From NCBI RefSeq assembly GCF_027942865.1, contig NC_134526.1:9766284-9830283 (forward strand): 64,000 nt of DNA, in the 5' to 3' direction. A program made the position numbers and the translations under genes. This DNA is from Odontesthes bonariensis (Eukaryota; Chordata; Actinopteri; Atheriniformes; Atherinopsidae). Under the pieces are notes generated by a model that searched no databases, was not told where the DNA came from, and saw only the letters and a program-made list of their open reading frames with translations. Below, in pieces: positions 1-27,149 of the stretch; the first letter of the stretch is position 1, and every line of letters begins with the position of its first letter.

Positions 1-1115
1 CTCACATGACATGGACTGTTTTTTTCCCCCCCTTACTCTGATACTTTTATAGTCAATATTTAAAAGCTTGAGGATGACAAATTATTCTTGGTTTTGCTTC
101 CTGGCAACTTAGCTTGACTTCTTGTTTTTAATTACAACAACTGTTTAAATATTCATCAAACCTGCACAGCAGAAGCCAAAAAGGAGTGTGTAAAGGTTAT
201 CAAATTTATGTCGGCGCATCTGTGCGAGTCAAAATGCGTGGCTAGTCTCCAGTTTATTAAGTTGTGAATTAGGGAATATATGTACATTTAAAAAAAAAAA
301 AAATCCTACAGCACCACAGCAGGTCAGAAATTTGGGATGATGGTACTTTGGGGGATGGTCATTTTTATTATGAAGCCGAAAAAATACTTTCCACCTAAAG
401 TTTAGGCTGAACCAAGGGCTCAGAGGACAAAAAAAAGATATATCAGTTGAGCGAAAGTGAGACACAAAGTGAGAAAGACACAATAACCTCACAACACAGA
501 GAGGACTTTGACTGAGTGCGTGACAGAATGTGAAGTGATGTTCCGTGCTGCCAGTGGAGGAGGACCGCCCGGCTGAGCGTCTGGGTGCCGTGACGGCTTT
601 GGCCCAGCAGGGGGCAGAGGTGTGATGCAGGGAGTAGGAGGTGACAGCTCAGTGTCACACTGCACACGGGGTGTCACCTCACCAGGCTGGGAGAGAAGAA
701 GAGGGAGAAAGAGAGGGAGGGAGGGCGAGTGGACAGGGAGACAAAAAGGTGAGAGATCTATCTCAAGCTGTGCCTGTTTTTGTGCATCTATCCATCTATA
801 AGAAGACTTCAGTTGTAGATCCGAGAGTGAGGACATTTGGATCCGTCCCACCTCACCATACTGCTCCAGATTTCAGACTTTGCCTAAAACAAAAGGGTAA
901 AATTGGATTTAGTTTGAGATTAGGTTTATAGCATACATGTAATTATTGTGATGAAGATGAAACTGAGAAAACAGATGATGTCAGAGGTAAGGCATCTTTG
1001 AACAAAAAACGAAAAAACATCAAGCCACACCGTAAACCCCGTTTTTTTTTTTGTAAGTGTGTGTTCTGCTTTGTAATAGACTACAACTGGGCTAGTTTTC
1101 TTTGTGTATGTGAAC

Positions 1116-1118
<3 letters not shown>

Positions 1119-1185
<67 letters not shown>
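1119..1185. repeat. (GT)n microsatellite
   Basis: An uninterrupted GT dinucleotide run of about 33 units. It produces spurious Val/Cys-rich ORFs in several frames. Confidence 0.97.
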
Positions 1186-1187
<2 letters not shown>

Positions 1188-1707
1188 AAATCCTTTTTAT
1201 TTCCTCTTTCTTCTCTCTCTGTCTCCTATATCTGTCTCCAGGGACTCACTTGGCATCTCTCCCGACTTTTTATTCTTGCTCCACAAACTGCTGCTGTCTG
1301 AGTACAAGCTGGCCATGCACACACACTTTCTTAGTTTCACAAATCAACCGATATAGATATACTCCGACCCTCGCACTATATCTAGAAAAATTATGAAAAA
1401 AATAAATAAAAATGGCATGACATATTGTCACTTGTCACCCCACAAAACACTTTTTTTTCACATCAGTGTCATCTCAAATATTACAGAGGGGCTCCAAAAC
1501 AGAGACGAGCTGCAGCGATGACACAGTACAAGCCGAATCCAAAGAGATTAACACAAATACACACACTGTGATGAAAGACTGAGATGCTTACAGCCTCTGA
1601 GGACATACACAATCACTCCCTGAAAAACATACACACACATTATCACTGACAGTCGCTGAGACACAGAGGCAGCCTCCCTGCTCCTCAGAATACAAATCCA
1701 GGTGGGA

Positions 1708-1712
<5 letters not shown>

Positions 1713-1739
<27 letters not shown>
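1713..1739. repeat. (AC)n microsatellite
   Basis: About 13 AC units followed directly by a short AT run. Confidence 0.95.
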
Positions 1740-1746
<7 letters not shown>

Positions 1747-2269
1747 GACGAGCCCCTAAAACATATACAGATATCAAGGAAGTAAAAGTACATGAACATT
1801 CCACAATTATTTGTTTATTTCAGTCCCTTCTAGCTACTGCTTTAGTTTCAAACCACCTCTTAATCCTCACACAGCCTTCCGCATTCTTTCAGTTTCTCAC
1901 TGACAGACACGACAGAGGCAAACTTCAAAAGCAAGAAATAAATAAATTAAAGACAAGTCTGATAGGGATTAATTAATAACAGGAGCAGAGAGGGAGACGC
2001 CAAACAGGAAGGAGCGATGGAGTTTGCAGCAGTTAAGAGAGGAAGCAGAGAGGGAGATGCCGTGATTTTTAAAGAAGAGGCTGGAGGTGCAGGTAGCGAG
2101 ACAGAGCGTGTGTCACACACATTTCCAGTCTGACTTGAGTTGTGCTGGCATTCAGCAAGTAAGCAGCAAAAATGGATCCATGAGCCAAGTGTGCTGCAGG
2201 TGGAAACGACCTGCAAGACCCCGCACCAGGCAGAGTGACTTGCTTCTCTTTTGAGTTTTCAACACTCCG

Positions 2270-2490
2270 TGTCTTCTCTTAATTATTTGGAGAACGGTGA
2301 GTGTGAACGCAAATATGCAAATGAAACGGTTATTATTGCATTGCTCGTCAAGCAGCGAGGAGCAGACATTAATAGGCTGATGAATATGCATGTGAATTTG
2401 TTAATTAAGTTAATTATTCTGCTGAAAATGCATTCGTCTTCCAAGGACATCTTCCCCAGGATTCCAACCTGCTCCACTCATTAGTCATGC
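2270..2490. promoter_or_regulatory. Candidate conserved non-coding element
   Basis: About 220 bp with no coding potential but dense binding-site-like words: an octamer core ATGCAAAT (near 2316), clustered TTAATTAA/TAATTA homeodomain cores (2401-2415), ATGCATG-type words and TTAATAGG. Composition and word density are typical of developmental enhancers in fish. Conservation cannot be seen from one sequence, so this is only a candidate. Confidence 0.3.
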
Positions 2491-2779
2491 GATATTTTAC
2501 ACTGGGCGCTGGGACAAGAGGCAGGAAAGGGAGGGGCTGCAGGGGCCACCAGGTCGGTACATATAAAATATAAGGGCATCGTGGGTTTCAAGTCCACTTA
2601 AGAATGGGAGTAAAAGCATCAGAAAGAGATAAGCTGGCGTTAGGTTCAGGCCTCATCATTCCTCTGCATTTGAAAAGCAAAGGGTCAGTTAAGAGAAAGA
2701 GAGAGTGCTGCAGCCGGCTACAGCGGGGCGTTCACTCTCAGTGGCCAGACGTTCACTCCATCTCTGCTTTTCTCTTTCC

Positions 2780-2940
2780 TCTCCAGTAATTCCCCCTCTT
2801 TGCTGCTTTTCCTCTAATTGCTTATTAAAACCCTCTTAAATGAACTTTTTGTGCCAACTTTCCAACACATTAATTAATTGTTGTAGCCAATTAAGTGTCG
2901 CTGCGCAAATGAGCTTCAGCACAAATGGTCCTGCAGGGCC
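2780..2940. promoter_or_regulatory. Candidate conserved non-coding element
   Basis: An AT-rich block with CTAATTG, GCTTATTAAAA, ATTAATTAATTG and CCAATTAAG words in about 100 bp, then a C-rich tract (2959-3000). It has no ORF and no repeat signature. Homeodomain-site clustering suggests an enhancer; this is inference. Confidence 0.25.
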
Positions 2941-4833
2941 CGTCCCCACGCTTCACAACCCCCCCCCCCCGACACACACACACCCTACCCCCCTCCTCCC
3001 CCTCTTCCTTCTCTTCCACCCTCTCTTACTGCTTTCCCAGCAGCCCCTCTGCCCTTAAAGCGGCAGCATCGGCACATACAAACAGAGGGAGACAATGATG
3101 TTGCCGTGCTGATCGAGCTATTTGAAATGAATTGTTAATGAGATGGTGAGACCTTGAGAAAATACTTTGGTTTGCAGAAGTGCAGCATCATGCAGAGGAT
3201 GACGTGTCTTTGGCTAAGGTGGAGATAACTGATAAGAGGTCAGAGAAAGATTTTTAAAAAGTCATCCTTGTGTCAGTTTCTTTTTTGAATTATTGAATAC
3301 TAATTGAGCAGATAGAAGCAAATACTTAAGCGGATGTGGACTCGACACCAAAGAGGAGAAGGTGATTCCAGATTATTACATTTTCATGACCTGGCAGCAG
3401 TGACTTAACTCTGTCCAATCCAAAGTCCTCCAGATCTTTTCAGTGGGTTTCACTGCTGTTGAGCAGTCAAGAAATAGCGAGAGTGTGTGACAGCAGTTTC
3501 CCGGGAAACTATAAACTGAGAGGAAATGGGGATGGTGTTATGGCATCTATAAAGCATGCTGTTGCAGCAGTAAAGCATAGATCACTGCTGGGAAAGTCAA
3601 TCAATTTTTGAAAAATCGCATAAATAAAGATGTAGGCTAGTCATAAAGGAAATTGCTGACACTAAATTTTGTTTGGAAGAAGACAAAAAAAAAACCTGAT
3701 GAAGACAGCACTTTTTGTCTAAGTTCCACTAAATGATTTGTCTTCGCAAGTGCTTCAATTGTAAGGGTGGAAAAAGTGTGAATATCAAGCAAGAAAAGAC
3801 TCTTTTGGTTAATGTGTGTGTTAGACTGTGGGAGCCTCTGCTTCCCCTCATTGAGTTTACACACTGATCAAACAGCTTCAGTCATCAAACCAGTGAATTG
3901 TTGTTCAGGGAGGCAACAACAGCTCGAATTTACATCGCACAAAGAAATAATCACACACACACACAGAGATGTTACACTTCATAGTTGTTCTCATCACTGC
4001 ACACAATATTAAGTGCAAGGGATTTATCACTCTGGCAGTCAGTTGAGACACCTTCACAGATCCTATTTAAGAACAAGTATCACGTACGCAAGTAAGACTT
4101 AATAAAGCAAGTGTCTCAATTCATGAAGTGCTTGAGAATAAATAGTTCTCCTCAGTAGCATCTCCACTCCAAAAGCTCCCCAACATGGCAGCCAGAGGAC
4201 TCATTCAAGCAAATGTGCGAAGCATCCTTCTATGTTGGATTGATTTAAATTTTTTATTTTTTTTTTTAAATCGTAAAACTGAAACACGGAATCAAATTTC
4301 TTGCGTCGTACCTCAAAAGTGGTGCAGTGGTTGCTCCCCCTTTGCTTGTCCATCAATCTCGTCTCCTCCTTTCTCGGTTCACTCTTCATCCTGATTTTGC
4401 TGACAAATTAAAGTGTAGCACAGGTTAACACTAACTGATATATCAGGCTTTTTAAAAGACAACACTGCTCTCTGTGGCGAGAACAATTATGAAGATATCG
4501 TTTAAAGAGGGATTTTAGAAAAAAAGCTGTAAAAAGTGTCATATTTGCATTGTGTCTCACTGCTGTGCTAATAAGCAGAAGGATACAAATCCTGAAGTGT
4601 CATGTGGGCCCCAACAAGACGGGACATTCAAGGTCACCAGCTCTGACAGAGGGCCGATGACTGAGATAAAATTCAGAATTCATTCCCTGACAATCAGCTT
4701 GCGTAGGGACAAAGAAAACTCAACCAAAAAAAAAATAAATGAATCATTAATACAGTTTGGCTTAAAGTGACTGTCAGTCAATTCACTATTTGTCTGGAAG
4801 TCCGCCAAAAATCACTGCAGCTGACAGTGAAGC

Positions 4834-4872
4834 GGCGGCATCCAAAATGGAGGCTCCATTTTGAATGCCGCC
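4834..4872. promoter_or_regulatory. 39-bp palindrome with two mirrored CAAAATGGAG sites
   Basis: Each arm is 19 nt around a single centre base at 4853; only the 4842/4864 pair mismatches. Each arm reads GGCGGCAT-N-CAAAATGGAG, so two AAAATGG cores (resembling the YY1 motif) face each other between GC-rich GGCGGC flanks. It lies in a locally GC-richer region (about 4780-5280). Confidence 0.4.
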
Positions 4873-6879
4873 ATCGCCCGTCTCTGCCATGGCGAGTATG
4901 CGCTTCAGACTGGCAGCATGGCACTTTTATGGGCATCCCCCATAAGGTGCTGTTCTGATTGATGGCACAGCCTCATGCGCCTCCCTCTCATCACTCCTCA
5001 GCCCTGATTTATTCATCTGGTCTCTGTGACTTGGCACTGGCAATGCCCACTACTTCTCCAGTGGAAACTCCCCGCGGGCACATTCACTATTATTTGAAGT
5101 CCCGATGGGCTGAGGCATCAGACAGAACGCACGCACGCAGCACCGTCTCATCTCATTTACACTGGGCTTGTGCTAGAGGGCAGGTGAGCCTCCCATTGCC
5201 TCCACTCTGAAAGGATCCCTCACCCAGAGGGCTCAGCTGCTCGCTGGGCCAGAGGGGTAAGCGGCTCTGTAAGCCTGCCAAGTGAGGAACTGGTCAGGGT
5301 ATGTATGAACCCGATCCAGCACACACACGTGCGAGGCTGCGCACACACACAAAGCCAGAATCTAGCAAGCTTCTTTCTTTGCCAATCTACAGTTTATGAT
5401 CCTTGTCTGCCTGTCAGGTTCTTCATAAAGAGATCAACCCAAGTGGTGAAAGAATCATCATAAAAACGGGATTTATGAACAGGAAGCATCAATCGATGCA
5501 GATGTTACTCTCCGACTGGGATAAAACTATACCCTATTTTTGGAAATGAATAGGAAAATATGAATTATGTCTGCAGTTGCTTGCAAATCATTGTCTAATC
5601 ATTTAAAACCTAAAACCTTTAGGTTCTGTTTGTGCATCGACACACAGACAGTCTTCAGCCTTGATAGTGGGAACATGACTGCATCTGTTACTATTACAGA
5701 TTACTACAATTGTTGGCCAAATTCATAAAACATAAATTGCCTTGATGAATAATGAAGAACTCTGGATTCCAAAAAAGACTGAATAAACAGCTAGCAAATC
5801 ACTCCCTGAAATATTTCAGATTTTTCTTTTTTCTTCCCATTTTTCAGATGCAGTTCCTGTTTCATTTATTTTTATTATCTTATGTGCATTTTCAGTTCTT
5901 TTAACTTGAGTCTTTACATGATCAATGCCTCTCTTTCCTCGATAACAAACAGCTAGTTAAATAACAGTTAACCAACAGATCATACTGGCAATAAAAAATA
6001 AAATAAGGACACTGGTGGTCCAAAGAAGGACCGATCCACACTGCAGTTCTCAGCTTCTTTGTGAAGACCTGACAGGATGGACTTACTGTAGACGGCGCTG
6101 CTGCAGCTTGAATCAATGCCTACCATCTAGTGGCTGCTTTGCATTGAAACATCCAGAAACAGCAGGAGAAACAATTCGGCTGGTCGCATAACTTCCTTTA
6201 ATAAACTCAACCAAGAAAACACATTACAAAATGTTTTTTTTTTTGTTTTTTTTACAGACACATGAAACTATTTTCTTCCCTTTTTTTCTTCTCCAAACCA
6301 AAAAAAACAACAAAAAAAACCCCAAAGGAAACAGAATCATTGACCATTACTTTTTTTCTCTTTTTTAAAGTGTGTTATAATTTTATTTATGTAGAAAATA
6401 ACTGCGCCAAAAAAAAAAAAAAAAAAGGAAAAAAAGAACTTTTGTTGCAAAAGTTGTCAGGGAGGGGAGGGCCAGAAATTAGATGAAGCTTTGAGGGCCC
6501 ACCAGGAAAAGCCAGACAATTCTGTGCGTGTACGTTTATAGCTTTAATCTTCTACGAGCAGAACAGCATGTGTGTTATGGAGCAGTCCTTCATAATGTGG
6601 GTGGTGTCGGCCATTTTTGAGACGGGAACATGAGAACTACAGGGCTGTTACAACACAAAGGTATGTTGCATTTAGGCAGAGTTACAGTATCAGTACCAAA
6701 AGCCTTTGTGTTAAATAAAAAAAAAAAAGAAAAAAAAAAAAAAAGGAGGGTCTGTAAATGTATACAAGAGCCATCCAAAGCAGAAACTTGACCCACACTT
6801 CCCCACAATGCCGCGATCACTCAGGGGTCACTGGCTTCACATTGATCACATAAGGCTGAAAACAGTGGAGCTAGCGAGT

Positions 6880-7397
6880 AAGGTTTAACATGAAACTTTA
6901 TTTTCCAAAACACTGATAATGTTGTTAGAAGTGGGCACTGCAGTGGACATGATCATTCATTCATCTAGGGGGGAAAGGAGAGATCACAGCTGCTTTCAAA
7001 ACCGAGTGTTGGCTGCATAGCACTCGATTTAAAAGCTACATTTCATTCAATTCCAGACTCTTCGGTGTCGAGGAAAGAGCAAAGATTTACAGGCGGCAAG
7101 TGTCCCTCATTTCACTGCTCAGGACAGACCGACCCCCGGGTCAAAATACTCCGACCAAAACAACACGACACCTTATTCAGATGGCTCAAATGTTCATGAC
7201 ATTACCTCAAGAACAAAAACTATATCTCTTCCTTTTAGACATTCATTTTCAAAATCTGTGTTTCATCTACCTGCTGCTGGTCCAGTAAGTCACTTTCTGT
7301 GTGTGTCTCTCTGCATTCTCCAGCTGCCTTTCCTTCAGGCCAGGATTACTGGAGCTGTTCCACGATACCAAAGTTTACCTCATCAGTGGACTGAGGG
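6880..7397 (-). other. cdk12: Probable cdk12 3' UTR
   Basis: From the cdk12 stop codon (7398-7400) reading leftwards, the first canonical AATAAA on the minus strand is at 6897-6902, about 500 nt downstream. The cleavage site is estimated at around 6880. A further AATAAA-type signal at about 6380-6388 next to A/T-rich runs could serve a longer 3' UTR. Confidence 0.45.
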
Positions 7398-23253
<15,856 letters not shown>

Positions 23254-26200
23254 ACCTCACACCGGTGCCTGTACTGCAACTGGGCCTCGGTGATCAAGGC
23301 AATTCATTCACGGAAAAAACAGTAGAAACTCCCAATGTCAAACAAGTGTTACTAAGCAGAAACAGACAAGAAAATACCCCAAATAAGCACTTAAGGCCGC
23401 TCACGTCCAGTCCTCCTCAGCGCCAATTCATTCCATTAGCTCGCCAGCTTAGTTTGTCGAAGCAGGAAACAAGCCAAGGTGCTTTTCCAGTGTTGCAAAG
23501 TTTGTACTTTGAATCTGTCAGTGAGTGAAAAAGGTCCAAACCACACATTGGAGCATTGTGGTGTCGTCTCCGTCTCAACGTAGCTAGCTCGGCTAGCTAA
23601 TGCTCGGCAGCTAGCGAGCAGACTCGTAAAAAAGAAAAAAGTCCCTTTGTGAAAGCTGTCCTTGTCCGGTGCCAAGTTAAGTAAAGATGTTTTTATTCCA
23701 CAGAATTACGGTCTTAGCTTTCTAAAACAAGCAAATGCCCTCAATAAAAGACGCTCGTTTGTCGAACAAAATGAAAACTTGACCCGGTTGGTGCTGTTTA
23801 CATGTTCCCTTTAATGTAAGTTTTATCCACTAGAAACTCAATATTGATAAGAAATCATAGTATTTTCGTGTGCAGTAGATGTTCCAGTTTATTATCAATG
23901 GCTCTGGAAATCACCCAGGCCTATATTTAGGGCGATGCTGGTGGATTTAATATCATCCACGGCCCTATCTTAAGGAGACTACCAACGCCATTGTGGCTCC
24001 TGTGACTAGCAACTTCTGCGCACAGCGAATGTACCGAAAGGCGGAGCACTGTCAATCTACTGCGTATCCTAGCAACCTCCTATCATAAGAAAGAACCCGC
24101 CCACTGTACGTACGATGGCGCCAGGCGACGTAAAAATGTAAAGATTTGTTACAAGTTGCTCAAGTTTTGTTTTTTAACTGTCAGGTTTGGTAAGATTTCG
24201 ACATGACGATTTCAAAACGAAAAAAGGCACATATTTTAATAAGTTTATGGTGGCTTTTTGTTTGAAAATTGCAGTAAGCCATAATGAAACTAATAGGCAA
24301 AGCATGATCATCAATAAGCAAAATGCACCAAAGCCCCGAGAGTCCAAACCATTAGAAATATGTAGCGCTAACAATCACAGTAAGTCCTAAAATCCAGTCC
24401 AAACTTGAGGCTCTTGGCTTATATCATAATTAATTTCCAAAGCCTTCTTGTGTCGTTACAGGTTTGTTTGTTTAATTTCTATTCCTGTACTATATCATTG
24501 CAAAGCTCTCTAAAAAAAACCCTGAAAACTTCATGATCTTAACTAAGTTTAATAATCATCCCTGTGTTGGAAGAGACTGAACAGCTCTTATGAAAGAAAA
24601 CTATTTGCTGCTTTCTATGTGACAACAGACTTGAGCTGTTTTATTTTCCTCATAAACATATGGGAAGTTTGTGATGTTGTGTTTGATAAAACATCAATTG
24701 TGAACACTTATTTTTCTGTTTTACATGAAATGTCGATGGTGTTAATAAAAAACAGCTTTCCAAATAGCAATGGAAATAGTAATAATGACAAAAAGCTCAA
24801 TTAAAAAATGGGTACATCAGAAGGATTATTGCACAAACTTTTAGTCAGTCAGAGATGAATTTTATGCTTGGTCTTTAAGGCGTCTGAATCTGGTTCCTAG
24901 AATGGGAGCTGCTTGCACAGTTGAGGACTCCTGCTAAAAGCGGGACTGCAATTGCACAGATTCCAATTCTAGCCATGAAAATTCTGGGAACCGCAAGTAA
25001 ACCTGCACTCTGAGAGCTTATAGGTCTTGTGGGGTGGTAGGGGAATAATATCATCTTTAAAGTAACACAGAGCTTGGTCATTAATGGCTTAGGGGTTCAA
25101 ATTATATGCTACAATAGATTTGTACAGAGGCTAACACATGTGGAATTTGACCTCCCTTGGCAGCACCAGTCAGTTACTCTGGCCTTCATCAATTGAGGGA
25201 AAATTTATTTTAAGATCAGTAATATAACCAGTGATAAAATTATATAATATCTGGAGGTATATTGAACTGAATGCAAATTATTATGTGGTCGAGCATTTAT
25301 ATCGATGAGATTTCTTAAAAATATATACTGAGTTGTTTATCGAGTTGTTGTAATGATCACTGGAAAATGATTGATTGGGCCTAGAGGTCCCATGGAGTCA
25401 GAGCACAATTGCAATTGTCCCACAAATATACATCCCGGAAAGTGTCACAAACCTTTCCGGGGTGACAGAGAAATACTATAGATACATAGAAAAGGTACAA
25501 AAGAACATGAAATTGCCAAAATGAGACACATAGTAACCTAAGTGATCACAGAGGATGTACAAGAGGATCAAAATGGGACATAAGATGACCATAAAGAGAG
25601 ACATAATAACCACTTTGAGATGCAAAGTGACCAAATGAAGACAACACAACTGAAATGACCAAACTGTGACACAAAATGAGCACAGACATGCAACACGTGA
25701 CACCAAAAGTCATCAATCATAATACATGAACTTTCAAATAAATCATACATTTTCAGGTATGCTGAACAGCTAGAGACAGGAAACAACCACAAACTGAATC
25801 TCTATGGTTTTGTGTTTGATTTATTTTTCCTTTTTCTTGTGTCATAAGATAAGATAGAACTTTATCAATACCAAAGGAAATTTTGTCATGTCATGGTGTC
25901 TTGGGCATCTGTGCTTCTGGGCCACTTTGTTTCTTAATCCATCCTTGGTAATAAGTGTTTGACATCAAACACAACATCATTATTTTTCTTGTACGATGAT
26001 TCTGTGATTTAAAAAGTATCTTGAGTGTTGTCATGATAGAAAATGTGATTTTTTTTCACCTATTCAATTTTGCATTGTAATATTACCCATATTCAAATAT
26101 ACCTTTTTATCTGACAATGTTAACAGTGCCTTAGAAATCAGAAAACAGCTACATTTTGTTGTGTTCTTCCAGACGACATTGAGCTGCTGTCAAGCCTGTG

Positions 26201-27149
26201 TTCCTCAGGATGATCACGTAGCTGGACGAACAGCCGTTCTGGATGCTGATTGGTTCCGCTGTTCAATGGGGGCGTGATCAAGAAGAAATACGGAAGTGGC
26301 GTTTCCTCTGCAACAACAAAGTTTAAATGTATGCAAATTAGGTCAAATAAGGTCTTGAAGTTGTTAGTATGTCACAAAGACCAAACACAAAGCTTCTGTG
26401 GTCCTTGTTAACTTTGCTTTCACTTTATTGACAGGCAATTAAACTGTAAAAACGATGGAATACATGCATCTATTCAGTTTATTATCTTAGCTAAGTTAAG
26501 AGAAAGTATAAACTATGTCTGTTCTCAGTTTCTTAGATGCTCTCTCCTTTGGGTAAGGTCAAACTCAATTAAAAACACTTATATTTATTATATTTATATT
26601 AGCCTATATGTGCCCCTGAACCGTGTCAGGCCAGGTATTTGTGCTACGTGTGCGTGTTAAAAGGTTGACACCCCACACTGATATCTTTTCCACGGCTTGG
26701 ACTTGGCTCACATTGCGAGCTCTGGCCACAGCTCCTGCTAGCAAGTAAGTAAAGCAGTCGTTTAACGTCCGGTGAATGCATGACTCAGAGCAACATCATT
26801 ATATTTATAATTTCCAAGTGATGTAGGCGTAGGAGCGGCTCAGTTTTAAGCTTCCAGATCCCATTCCTGTCGGGCTATTGTGTGGATGGGTATAAAGCTA
26901 TACAGGGGGAGGAGGAGGTGAAGACGAGCCTAGCAGATTAGAAGAGAGGTGGTGGCTTATTGGCTGGCTGCTGCTATTAACCCATATTTCACCAGAAACA
27001 AGAGGTCTTGTCGTTTTTGTTACAGGCCGTAAAACAACGACATCGCACCCCAAGAGCTACCGAGAGGACATGATAATCGTAGAGAGGGCCCGTATCTGCA
27101 TTTCACTGCGCCTACACCGAATCCATTGAGTCGGTAACTAGCGTCCGAC
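23254..27149. promoter_or_regulatory. Divergent cdk12 / fbxl20 intergenic and promoter region
   Basis: The two genes are head-to-head, 3.9 kb apart. The cdk12 5' UTR and promoter probably lie within 23254-24130, where CpG-containing GGCGGAGC/CGCCC words appear. The fbxl20 side has a TATAAA-like word (about 26892) and CCAAT-type words upstream of the start at 27150. In between are a degenerate short-unit tandem tract (25.5-25.7 kb) and a fragment of a dispersed repeat at 25.84-25.89 kb. No med1 exon is recognisable. Confidence 0.5.
25495..25715. repeat. Degenerate minisatellite
   Basis: Roughly ten variably spaced copies of words like GACACAAAATGACCA (variants with CATAAT, AAGATGACC, AAGTGACC) run through this tract, producing a shadow ORF on the minus strand. 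Units are diverged in length and sequence. It resembles the GACACAAAATGACC-type minisatellites common in fish. Confidence 0.6.

Larger units (their letters stand above)
1..6880. other. Intergenic region, no gene recognised
   Basis: No ORF here resembles a protein family; the longest ones are low-complexity (Pro/Ser-rich, or translations of GT repeats) and lack splice context. The stretch holds two dinucleotide microsatellites, several poly-A/T runs (near 290, 6240, 6410, 6720) and AT-rich blocks with homeodomain-type TAATTA cores, listed separately. In mammals the gene on this side of CDK12 is NEUROD2, so distal regulatory DNA for that gene is a reasonable expectation, but this is inferred from synteny only. 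Confidence 0.6.

Noticed and set aside
489..851. 120-codon minus-strand open frame
   Set aside because: Low-complexity Pro/Ser/Leu composition, no recognisable domain, no splice or promoter context; probably chance in GC-richer sequence.
998..1356. Several Cys/Val-rich plus-strand frames
   Set aside because: They are translations of the GT microsatellite.
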